Below, piece after piece: positions 45,801 through 55,510 of a stretch of 64,000 nucleotides of DNA (position 1 is the first letter of the stretch; every line of letters starts with the position of its first letter). Below the pieces are notes generated by a model. The model worked only from the letters and a program-made list of their open reading frames with translations, did no database searches and had not been told where the DNA came from. Origin of the DNA: Kryptolebias marmoratus (lineage: Eukaryota > Chordata > Actinopteri > Cyprinodontiformes > Rivulidae). The position numbers and the translations under genes are program-made. The DNA is taken from contig NC_051433.1 in NCBI RefSeq assembly GCF_001649575.2, positions 16,446,087 to 16,510,086 on the forward strand. The letters are read 5' to 3'.

Positions 45801-48800
45801 AGGTGGTCCGGGAGCAGATCACCAGGGCTCTGGCCATGAAGCCGTCATCCATAGACCAGCTGAAGAACAAGCTGCGAGGCCTCAGCTATTCAGAGATCCT
45901 GCGTCTGCGGCAGTCGGAAAGAATGAGCCAGGACGACTTCCAGTCCCCGCCTATCATGTCAGTCGAACTATTATCTTCGCTCTAACAGTTTAGTTTTTAT
46001 CATTCAGTTCGGTCACTTTCACTGAGCACTTCCAGATGCTAGCAACAGGCGTTGTTGCCGCATAATTCACCTTAAATCCACTCTCTGCTCTGTTCTGGTG
46101 TATTTGCATGTTATGTAATAGAACACTGTTTGCCTGCTTGCTGGCCAGGGCGCTTCTTTCTCGTTTCTTATGCTGTGTTGTGCCGCAGTGAGCTGCGGGA
46201 GAGAATTCAGCCTGAAATCTTGGAGCTCATAAAGCAACAACGACTCAACCGTCTGTGTGAAGGAAGCTGTTTTCGTAAACTGGGGAACCGTCGGAGGCAA
46301 GGTACGTGCCACGTTTCTTTTTGATTCTGCAGGAAAACTGTTGTCGTTGTTGCTGATGATCATCTATTATTATTTTTTTTTTATTTTGTAGAAAAGTTTT
46401 GGTTCTGCAGACTCTCTCTTAATCACAAAGTGCTGCACTACGGAGACTTGGATGAGTCACCTCAGGGTGAAGTGCCTTTTGAGCTACTGAGCGATAAAAG
46501 TAAGACACACTCATACCTTAATTTCTCCAAGTGGCCCCATTTCTTTGCTAACATTTTTGTTTTTTATAACGCACACAATGACTGCGTTCGCTGTCAGGAG
46601 GCAGACAGCCCAAATCTCTCTAATTATTTGTTTCCTATTTCCCCTTCAGTCCCAGTCTCAGATATAAAGTCTGTGTTGACAGGGAAGGACTGCCCTCATA
46701 TGAAAGAGAAAAGTGCTCTCAAACAAAACAAGGTAGTAACATTTTCATTGAATTTATTTCCACATGCAGTCTGTCTTTTTTCTTTATCCGCTGTCAGTGT
46801 GGCTGCAGTATTGTTGCACTTGTTTGCTTCCCTCAGGAGGTGCTGGAGTTGGCCTTCTCTGTCCTCTATGATCCAGATGAAACGCTCAATTTTGTCGCGC
46901 CCAACAAGTACGAGGTAAACTCATTTGTACACAATAAGTGTTCAACCTTGTTATTTCACAGCCAGGGAAAAGTCCCTGCTGGGATTAGAGGGGAGATTTA
47001 TCATTTATTATCATTATTATTATTACTGAGGACAGCAAATAGACTTTACTTCCTCCCCATGATAGCCTTGGATAGAGGTGTTCATGTTTTTCACCCTGAT
47101 TGTTGTCCTTTTCATATAAACTTAAACATTTTTGCAGGAATTTCTTATAATCCTTCTACATCCTTCTCTACCTAGGTCTGTTGTGTTACCATGACCGTAG
47201 AAAAAAGCCATTTAAAGTCAAAATTCAACATGTTTTAACCAAACCATCGTTATAATAGGTGCGTAGGGGTACATGTAGTCACACCGTGATGGTTCAGTAC
47301 AGACGGTTTGGATGGATACAGGGAAATAAGGACAAATATGTCAGTCACAGGTGATCAGACACCTCCACACCCAACAAAGCATGGCTGGTTCAGAATGACA
47401 TGTACAAGCGAACACCTGCATGTTTGATTCAAATCAGCTGAAGAAGAGCCGTGATCAGACAGCTGCAGCTCAGGGAGACGAGATGTACGTGTATGGCAGG
47501 CAGTTGTATCACATAAGCCACACTTTGAAAAGCCATTAGTATATTTGTTCAGTATTTCTAATATCAAGCCTTGTTTTCTTACTCTAGCTTGAGTTTTAGT
47601 GTTTCACATTTTATTCATTTTGTTTGTTTATTTGTTTTGTTATTTTCTAATTGGGAGATGTTATTCAGCTCCACGTTTGTTTTTTATTTTGGATGATATA
47701 TTTTGGAGATATATATATATATATTGGATACCTTTCATGGCCTGTGGGTTAAATCCTAACAGATCAGATTAGATCTATAAAAAAAGTATTTTTTATTTTA
47801 TACTGTGTTTATCAGCTGACTAATCCTACATTACTATACAGGACCTGATACCTTAGATCCTTCCCACCAACAAGGGTTTTGTTTTTTTTTTTGGTCTCTG
47901 CTTCTAGGAGGTTTATAATGTGTATAAAGACAAAAAAGAGAAAAAAAAGCATTTGGCACTTCTTTCATTTTCTTGTTTTACCGAATCATGCTCTTCATAC
48001 CGAGGTACACACCAAACCATGACTTAAGCGTACTGTTGCACCCCTGTTGTTAAAGAAAATTAAGTGGTGATGAGGTTACCACGTGCTTAGAAGTAAGTTT
48101 TATTGTGACATGGTGAATTTCAGCAAAAAAAACCCAAAAAAACCCAAAAACTCCTCTCAGTTCGTTTTTCAACACTTGATCAGAAAGGAGAAAATGTGAC
48201 CATCTTTCACACTCAGTCAGAGGCAGAATTGCTGAAACTAATTTCACACATGAGCACCAAAACATGTTCTGCAGAAAGCGCGGAGAATTTGGTCCAGATT
48301 TCCTCAGCTGTTGTTATTCACACATGCACTTCACAGCGGGAGGATTCTGTAGTGGAGGAGCAGCAAATGTGAGGGAGGAGATTCTGCGCCGAGAAGACGG
48401 GACGCACAACGCATTATGTGCTGTAGAAACGACTGCATCAGGCTCACATCGTTTGAGAATAATAGTTAAAGGTTGATAATGTTTTTACCTGTCTCTCTGT
48501 GTGTGTGTTAGCAAAAAGTATGGAAGTTCAGGCCTAATTTTAATGAATATTTAGTTGTTGTACATCTACAACTGATTACCTTTTGGGGTCAACAGCTAAG
48601 TGACCTTAGCAAACACAAAAATAGCTATAAATCTGTTAATTTTACAAATACGTAGCTAAAATTTAGCGTGGCAGTAGCTGAGCATCAACTACTGTACAAC
48701 ACATACAGGTCTGCACATTGTTCGAGATCTTTGCTCACACCTTTGGCATCGATCTTGTTGTCTGTTAGCAAAATATCTCATCATCTACTGATCAATAAAA

Positions 48801-50883
48801 CCTTCAGAATGTAATCATTGGGTGTACATCTACAACTGATTACCTTTTAGTCACCCTAATTTAAGATGCCAATTACTACTAATAGGTCTTAGCCAACACA
48901 AAAATGGCTACAGCTCAGTCAGATTTACAGATATTGAAGTTTTTATGTGCTAATAGTTGAGAGTCATCCCCAACACATACTATGAGCACTAACCCAGTTT
49001 GTGATGTCTCACAAAATGGCATGAGATCATGCATATCTTAATTTACTAAATGTGAGCAAATCCAATTCAAGTCTGTCTTTTCTCATCAATAGATTATCTT
49101 AGTTGAAAACTCTGGGAGCAATGGTGGCGGCCAATATGCATTTCTTCAAGAACAGCAAAGCCTTTTATATTAGTAAGATATTTTATTAAAGGACACTTTA
49201 CAATTAAAGGGCACTTACGACATGCAAAAAAAGAAGTGATGAATGGCACCTCGACGGCACTCCATCCCATGTTATGAACGAGGGCTGTAAAACTGAATTG
49301 TCTTTATTGTTTTCACAACAAAACAACAAAATTCAGTTTACAGATCAGCAGATATGCGGTGAGTGTACATGGCTGCTCAAGTGTAAGTTCATACTGTATG
49401 TAAATATCCAGACATTTTATTCAGAGAAAGAAGAATTTTATGAGATGACCTCATTTAAAAAAGAAGAGAGAGAGAGAGAGAGAGAGGCTTTAAATGTGGA
49501 GAAAGACTACGATTGAACTGGGAGATTTCCAGAGAGATGGCAGCACTGGGCTGAAGGCTCTCAAGCCCATTGTGGAGAGGATGGCAGATTGAATAGAGAG
49601 CTTGGAAGAAGAGGATCAGAGAGTTCAGGGTGGAGTGTAAGGTTGGAGCATCACAAAGAAGTACGGAGGAGTGAGGTTAAGAAGAGCTTTGAAGTGGAGA
49701 AGGAGAAACTTAAATTTAGAGCTGTTCTGAACAGGGAGCCATGCTGAGCTGTTTTAGGATGGGAGGGACGTGATCTGTAGATGGGGGTTCTGGTGGCAAC
49801 GTGGGCAGCAGAGTTTCGGAGCGACTGAAAATTTGTGAATTTATTTGTGTGGCTGAGCAGAGAGAAAACAACGACAGTAATCAATACAAGAATTAAAAAG
49901 AGCGGAGATGAGAGCAGCTGTGCTGTTGGCTGGGAGTGACTAACAAAGACGAATGATGAAAGTAACCAGAAAGAGTGAGACCATTAATGCTTTTCAAATG
50001 AAAATATTCTATCAAGGATGACATCTAAAGTCTAAACTTAAGGGAAGGGGCTGACTGCTGACTGCTGTCAGTGGTGATTAAGAGATGAAGACATTTAGAG
50101 AGGATATACTGAGAGCCAACAAGAAGAAATTCAGTTTCTATCATTAAGTTTAAAGACATTCTGAAATAAAACAGTTTGTGGTTTCTCCTAAACAGTCAAA
50201 CATGAAAGCAAGAGGAAGTATAGAAGTGGGTTTATTGTACAAATACATTGAAGTGTTGTTAGAGGAACAGTGAAACTAAATAGGGAATAGAACCTGTTGG
50301 AAGTAGATAAATTACAAAAAGAGGGTTACGAGGACTCAGCCCTGAGGAACCCCACTGATAACTACGGAGAGTTGTGATTGGAAATCTATAAGTTGTTAAA
50401 GATGAGCACATTCAGAGGGGTACACAAACCAAGGGAGTGATTTTTTTTTGTGATATAAGGGGAAATAAAACTGTTAAGAGGGATATTTTGAGACATGGTG
50501 TCAAAAGCTACAGCAGTCAGTGCCAAACGAATGAAGGATGAAGCGGTTTAATGTCTGTGTTTATATCAATGCTGTGTCCATGTCCACATGTCCAACAGCA
50601 CTGTGGAGAGTGTAAATAAAGTCCTACAGACCAGCAGCAACAAAAACAAAGAAGCAACTCTGCACGCACTATCTGACAGTAAATCTTCTAAAATATTAAC
50701 TGCTTCATATAAAAAAATATTACTGCTTCAACAACAGACCTTTGTTGTCCTGGTGCTCTGTGTTTACTGGTCGATAATGGAGTCATTATTTGCTTGTTCC
50801 TTTGTTGGAAACAAGCTTTGTACAGAGCCTCAGGGACGAATGTTTGCGACGTGGAGCGGCCCTCACCTTTGAATGCTCCTCTC

Positions 50884-50914
<31 letters not shown>

Positions 50915-51113
50915 TTGCATCTGGACCGACGGGCTGTGTGCGCTGCTGGGCAGAGAGATGGGCAGTGACCTGACACGCAGCGACCTAGATACTCTTATAA
51001 GCATGGAGATGAAGCTCCGCCTCCTCGACCTCGAGAACATCACAATCCCCGAAGCTCCGCCTCCCGTGCCAAAGGAGCCTAGCTCTTATAACTTCACCTA
51101 CAACTACAGCTGA
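33828..51113 (+). CDS. elmo2: Engulfment and cell motility protein 2, 21 coding exons
   Basis: Coding exons: 33828-33905, 34230-34270, 35385-35457, 35531-35581, 36982-37151, 37275-37374, 37754-37905, 38458-38536, 40525-40560, 40942-40992, 41673-41795, 42226-42345, 42443-42547, 42639-42747, 44453-44589, 45794-45957, 46189-46301, 46392-46499, 46650-46732, 46837-46914, 50913-51113. All are in frame and give 723 aa (human ELMO2 720). The start [33 protein letters not shown] and [20 protein letters not shown] favour ELMO2 over ELMO1. N-terminal armadillo-like/RhoG-binding region about 1-280, ELMO domain about 310-480, PH domain about 550-675, and a proline-rich end ([12 protein letters not shown], about 702-713) that binds the DOCK SH3 domain. 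The protein partners DOCK1/2 to activate Rac for engulfment, migration and myoblast fusion. Exon 9 (36 nt) has no counterpart in ELMO1. The last intron (about 4 kb) is full of repeats. Confidence 0.97.
34865..35015. mobile_element. Partial copy of the long-TIR MITE
   Basis: The 3' arm CAACAGGTGAGATATTAATTG followed by TATAACCTTTCCACAGAACCCC is the reverse complement of the left arm of the element at 30965-31220. The other arm is weak. It lies in an elmo2 intron. Confidence 0.5.
35745..36135 (+). repeat. Copy of the AAGATGGC/GAGCTAAAATTTGG dispersed repeat
   Basis: Shared landmarks in order: CTGTCTGTTAGCAAAACATCTTGTGAACCACTG, CTGGATGTACCTCTACAACTGATTAACG, TTCAAGATGGCTGC, ATAACTCAGTCAGAT, TAAGCTAAAATTTGG and GTACTCTGAGCGC. 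The same landmarks recur near 4.3-4.7, 43.5-44.1 and 48.5-49.2 kb. It has no coding capacity. It lies in elmo2 intron 4 (after the exon ending at 35581). Confidence 0.7.
36982..37374 (+). other. elmo2: elmo2 exons with a short 123-bp intron
   Basis: Exons 36982-37151 and 37275-37374 are separated by 123 bases. The upstream exon ends within a codon at ACC CA|GTAAGC, and the downstream one resumes at CTGAG|CTTCGGGGAAATG to give [17 protein letters not shown]. This matches the FGDML block of ELMO1 better than the SHYSEML block of mammalian ELMO2. This junction is a useful check on the model. Confidence 0.7.
40525..40560 (+). CDS. elmo2: elmo2 36-nt in-frame exon
   Basis: Twelve codons ([12 protein letters not shown]) lie between an acceptor (CATCAACTCGTAG) and a consensus donor (GTGAGT). 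The neighbouring exons join in phase 0 with or without it, so it can be skipped cleanly. Mammalian ELMO2 carries a segment with a similar NPL core at this place (residues after APEDKRQ), while ELMO1 goes directly to EMAN. It is likely a cassette exon in the armadillo region. The two introns beside it span about 2.0 kb and 0.4 kb. Confidence 0.7.
42825..43336. mobile_element. Non-autonomous DNA transposon with CCGTATTTTC inverted ends
   Basis: The left end CCGTATTTTCCGCACTATAG and the right end, in reverse complement CCGTATTTTCTGGACTATAAGG, form terminal inverted repeats of about 28 bases. Internal sub-terminal copies of the same motif occur (TATAAAACGCACCGGACTATAAGGCGC near 42905; ATATAAGGCTCTCCGGATTAGAAGGCGC near 43250). 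The interior is non-coding. This element type is abundant in fish genomes. It sits in the elmo2 intron after exon 14. Confidence 0.85.
43470..44110 (+). repeat. Two head-to-tail copies of the AAGATGGC-type dispersed repeat
   Basis: Landmarks appear twice: CACTGGATGAACATCTACAATC (about 43540) then CACTGGAGGTACATCTACAAC (about 43802), with GAAAATGGCCGTCACAGCTGAG, TGAATTAAAATGTGG and CGTACTCCGAGTGC between. The 3' end reads GAAAACTCTGGCGGGTGATATGCATTCCTTCAAGGAATGCCAGGC, which contains a small GGAATGC-type hairpin. It lies in the same elmo2 intron as the 42.8 kb transposon. Confidence 0.7.
45763..45793 (+). promoter_or_regulatory. TG tract abutting an elmo2 splice acceptor
   Basis: A (TG)n run ends in CGTGCCTCCCCAG, the acceptor of the exon starting at 45794. 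UG repeats in pre-mRNA are bound by CELF proteins and TDP-43, so the run may affect exon use. A longer TG run precedes the last exon as well. Confidence 0.45.
48500..49170 (+). repeat. Two further head-to-tail copies of the dispersed repeat
   Basis: The landmark GTACATCTACAACTGATTACCTTTTGG occurs at about 48559 and again near 48823, with ACAAAAATAGCTATAA, GCTAAAATTTAGCGTGGC and AACTCTGGGAGCAATGG as the tail. As at 43.5 kb, two units follow each other in one direction. They lie in the last elmo2 intron. Confidence 0.7.
49465..49490 (+). repeat. (GA)n microsatellite
   Basis: AAGAAGAGAGAGAGAGAGAG continues for about 26 bases in the last elmo2 intron, just before a purine-rich repeat-like block. 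Confidence 0.85.
49490..50560 (-). mobile_element. Probable decayed retroelement block in the last elmo2 intron
   Basis: A long purine-rich plus strand with phrases such as GAGGTTAAGAAGAGCTTTGAAG, CGTGGGCAGCAGAGTTTCGG and CAGCCCTGAGGAACCCCACTG resembles the antisense of a fish interspersed repeat I recognise by pattern but cannot name to a clade. No intact frame on either strand. A repeat library search would settle its class. Confidence 0.4.
50884..50912 (+). promoter_or_regulatory. TG microsatellite serving as the tract before the last elmo2 exon
   Basis: CTCTGTGTGTGTG... runs directly into GTGCAG, the acceptor for the final coding exon (50913). There is no ordinary polypyrimidine tract between the repeat and the AG. 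Splicing of the 4-kb intron must use this UG-rich tract. Confidence 0.6.
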
Positions 51114-53780
51114 GATGTGCGTGTTTCTGTGTGCGCCTGATGCATGCATGTGTAGATTCAGGGTGGTTTTACTCATCTTTTGATGACCTTAGCTGCATAT
51201 ATTTATAACTAAACAAAAAAGGCTAGTTGTTGTTTTTTTTTGTTTTTTTTTTTCCCTCACAATAGCTTCACAGAAAAATAATCAGAGGTCAAAGTTCACC
51301 ACAGCACTAGATTTAGTTCAGTCTCCGGTCTTCATTTCTTCTAAATCAAAAGCAGAAATAAAAAATCTAAACCTTTTAATGTCGTAGATGAAGGGAAACT
51401 TATCAGTCAAGCAACGTGTGTGTGGTGTCCATGGCAACAGAGGAGGAAGTAGCCACCATTGCAGTTTAAATCCCTGTGTTTGCTCAGAAACTGCCTACCA
51501 CCCCAAATGTACAGATGCACGGGGCAATGTAATCAGTTCAACATGTTGTTTACATTATTACCATTTCATCAAGAATTCAGTGACGACCTTGTGTAGTAAA
51601 AGCATGTAGAGTGGAGGAATATCTCTTTCTCTTTCTTCCATTGGACACTCTTCAGACAGAGAACTGGAGTTTTTGTGAGCTCTAAATGTCAGGAAAAGGG
51701 TCTAAAAATCGACCCGAATCCGTCGTGCGTGGTCTGTTTTTAAATCTCCCTTCTTTTCCCAGCCCAAAACTCAGCTCAGATCCCGACTGCTCTCGGTAAG
51801 CGTTACCGGATGGCCGCGAGCAGATGGCAGCGCACAACCAAGTTTGCAGACTGAGCTTTAACTGGACGGTTCATTTGGTTTAACTGCCAAATACTGTACC
51901 GCTCACTTGCTTCACCAGACAAAAACGCCTATTCTTCAGCTGTTCTACAACTTATTATATAAAAAAAGTACCCTATCAGACAAAAAAAAAAAGAAATGAT
52001 AGTGTTGCCTACATTAAGTGTGGGTTTTTGTGTTTGTGTGTATGTCTGAATGTGAGGTTCCTCCAGTTTTCTGTGTGTTTACGTTGAATAATCTCAATGT
52101 TATGAGCTTTTTGCTCATTCGTGCCAGGATCGAATCTTTAACTCTTAACATGTTAAACATGAATGCTTTCATCTTAGTCACTGTATTGCCTTATCACTCC
52201 AACACTCATAATTTGGGACCTTTTAGCGCTAAAGGTTCATGAAACGTGACGTCGCTGTATGATGGTGTTGTAGCAGCGAACGCCTCTGTTTACGAGCCAG
52301 TTAGAGGAACTTTATAAACCGTTACTTAACTGTGGAAGAAACACTATAACTTTGGTGTTATTGGTAATTAAATCCTCAGTCTTACACTAGTTTGGTAGCG
52401 TATTATAAATATTTATTACATGATTGCCTATTTATTGTGCATGTGTGCGAGAGGAATACATTTTTCATTGATGCCAGTGTTACACTGTGTCAAACATTTG
52501 TTGCTCCACATGCGTAATGGTCATCAGAGACTTAAATAAGCACCTAATAACGTGCTTAAATCAGCTACATTATATTGTGATCTAAAGCCTTTATTGTTTG
52601 AATGTTGATTTTAAAACCCATTCGTGAACAATGTCATGTATTGGGTTCGTTTATACAAACTTACCTGCTATAAAATATTAAAAAATGCAACTTTTTTTGC
52701 AACTTATTAGTAGATGGTTCATTGAAACATGTTCTCACTCTTCACAGGCATAAAGAACCACAGAGCTGCTCTGAAATAACCTGAATCAGTAAAAAAAAAA
52801 AACAGGCCAAAGACGGTGAAGTCTGTACTCAGAACACACTTTGCTCTGGGTACAGAAACATTAAAGTACTGTTTCTTAACCCTCATTCTTCTTTATTCCA
52901 CCGTTTGTCCCGTCGGCTTGTGAATCGGTACTAAGCCCTGCTTCTACTTGTTAATGCACTATAGATTTATATTTTTGTAAATGATTGTACATGTCTGTGA
53001 GTCGTGACGAGGGTCTGTTTTGAACTGAGTCAGCATGCTCGTTTTACACTGAAATGATTTGTTGTATTGATTTGGAAAGAAACCAGCTCCAGCGCCTAAC
53101 TATGATGTCAGCTTGTAACGAATACTGAATATTGCCATTACTGTTAGATTTGTTTGTGAGAAGAAATATGTATGAGATAACCTTTTTTTTTAAGTGTTTT
53201 AGTTTGGGGTTTTTTCACTGATGTTGGAGCTTTAACAGGGTGAAATGTGCTTTTTCTGTTTTGAGAGTTTCTTTTTGTTCAACTGGAGAGAAAAAAAAAG
53301 AAATTATATATATATATTTACCAAGTTAACATGCGCTGAGCAAGACAACCTGGTGCAAAACGCTGCAAGCTTGTGTGTTTCGTAGCTGTTGGAACATTTT
53401 TATTTTATTTTATAATGCTTTCATCACATCCGCACGGCGCTCTGAGCTCTCAGGGTCACCAGATTTATTCCAGTAAATTATTGAGGCAGTTAGCTGGGTT
53501 CAGACGTCCTGTTTGGTTAAAACAAATAACCACAATATGATGCAGTAAGTGAGGTCTGTTGCCTTGGATGACTAACAGCGTGATTTGCTGTTTTCACATC
53601 TGCTTCTCTTTGACATAACAGTTTATTTACACTCAGTAGTGCTACTAAAGAAGGACAGAAATGATGTAAATATTTGAATATGGTATAAATCTAGTTTATT
53701 GTATGTATATACAGTATTGTCTTGCCTTAATGGAGAAATGTATTATGGTTTGTGTGAATAAATACGTCCTAACAAATCCT
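51114..53780 (+). other. elmo2: elmo2 3' untranslated region
   Basis: The 2.65 kb after the stop codon has no coding exon and contains T-rich and poly-A-like tracts. It ends at an AATAAA (53757-53762) in GTGTGAATAAATACG. A long 3' UTR is usual for ELMO genes. Earlier weak signals may give shorter forms. Confidence 0.6.
53757..53762 (+). terminator. Candidate elmo2 poly(A) signal
   Basis: AATAAA followed 20-30 bases on by a GT/T-rich stretch (TTTGCCAGTGCTTCTT). It is the best consensus signal between elmo2 and the convergent gene. Confidence 0.55.
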
Positions 53781-54910
53781 CGCTTTGCCAGTGCTTCTTA
53801 ATTTAGCTTTTGCTTTTGAATGTCAGGGATTGATAGTTTTTAACCAATGATATTTTAAAAACTGTTAACATTAATACTCATTTAGGTTTATGTCAGTTAT
53901 CAGATTATTTTACAGCATGGATACTTCAGCTGCACTCAAAAACCAACATGTTAGATCAACATAAAAGATGTGGAAATAAAATAATCAGTTCCCACTTAAT
54001 TTGTTTTCATCTTTCCTTACAGATGAAGCAATTATGTTGCTATAATTTACTATATCTGGCGTGTGTTTTTATAAGTGATTTAATCTTATCTTAAGTTGAT
54101 GGGTCAAGCTAATTTTCTTTGGCAAATAGTTTGTTTTTTTATAAGAATTTTTTAAATTCACATATAAATTAGACATTCTGATGAAACAAAACCTAGTCGA
54201 GTTTATCAACCTTTTCTTTCTTTGTGTCACTTATTAAGAGAATAAAACTAAATCTATTTGAGGCGACACAACTGATGAGACTAAACCTGCAAAAATATAT
54301 ACTGATTTATTAAACAAGAGCTTTAAAATTAATTGAACCAATCATGTTAGCTGAGGACTAACTAGCAAGGGGGTTGAGTTGGTCCTAAAAGATTTAACCG
54401 TTATATATATTACTTTAAGGCAACATAAATGCTTAAATATAAAGTAAATTAATAAGCTTGTGTGGAAAAACTAATCACATATGTTTTTCTCATTCATTAA
54501 ATTACTAAAGTGTTGGATTTACATACAAAGAACAAATCATTTTAAAAACCTGAACAATATATTTATGGAAACATTTGTTTTTAGTCATTAAAACATGATT
54601 TTTTTAGCGTTCAAAGAAGTTCACTTTGAATACTGAGGGGACGGATGGAGATCCTGCAGCTCAGTTTCATGTCTCATCCAGCAGGGGACACACTGTGTCC
54701 TGTGTTTATCTAGTTGGCATCAGATGACCTTAGCAAATGTGCCTATTTGTGCAGAAAGAAAGAAAGAAATATCTAAAAACAGATAAAGAAGACAAAGATA
54801 ACGTCTGATCTGTCGGTTATATTTCAACACATCCAAGCTTAGTTTGTCATGGGAGATAACGAGAACAGTGTTCATAAAGGCAAAATATAGGCAATGACTT
54901 TTAAATCACT
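53781..54910. other. Gap between convergent elmo2 and the LRRN2-like gene
   Basis: AT-rich DNA without supportable genes. It holds a short GAAA run near 54758. The two genes face each other, and their stop codons are about 4.4 kb apart. Confidence 0.5.
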
Positions 54911-54916
54911 TTTATT
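54911..54916 (-). terminator. Candidate poly(A) signal for the LRRN2-like gene
   Basis: TTTATT on the plus strand (AATAAA on minus) about 600 bases downstream of the stop codon at 55511. Another TTTATT lies near 55307. Confidence 0.35.
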
Positions 54917-55510
54917 TTAAAACAGAATTTGAGATGTTATATCAGGATTCTGCATGAGTATACGTACATACAAGTACTGCAAGATGGACAACTCAGTCCG
55001 AGATAGTAAGAGCTAAGCAAAAGCGTTGTTTACATCAATCACTTTGACTTAAACCGTCCAAACAAGCAGGAAAGGTCGTTCAGCTTCAGTCACAATGCAG
55101 ATTTTTATCAGCTTGGAGAAATTATGCTTCGGTCTGTGGAAACGTGTCGACGTTAAACAGGGTGAAACCTTTGGAGGTCTGAGCGTCTCTCTCTTCTCCG
55201 TAACTATCTGCTCCTGCATTGCATCAAGCCCTCTTTAGCTTCAGTCCAGTGGTCAGCTCAGGCTCAGTCGTTCCTCTCGTGTTCAGCAGGAGAAGATTGT
55301 CCAGTTTTTATTTTCCTGGTTAGTGGATAAGCAGTCTTTACAGCACATCTCAACACAGAAACAATATATACTTTATACTGTATATAAAATAAATACAAAT
55401 CTCTTTCTACACCGTCATCTGCGATTTCTCTCTCGTCGGAGTTTTAAGTGTATATTTGTCGTGTTTCATGTATGGGATGTGTGTGCCACTTTACCTCGTC
55501 TGCAGTGATC

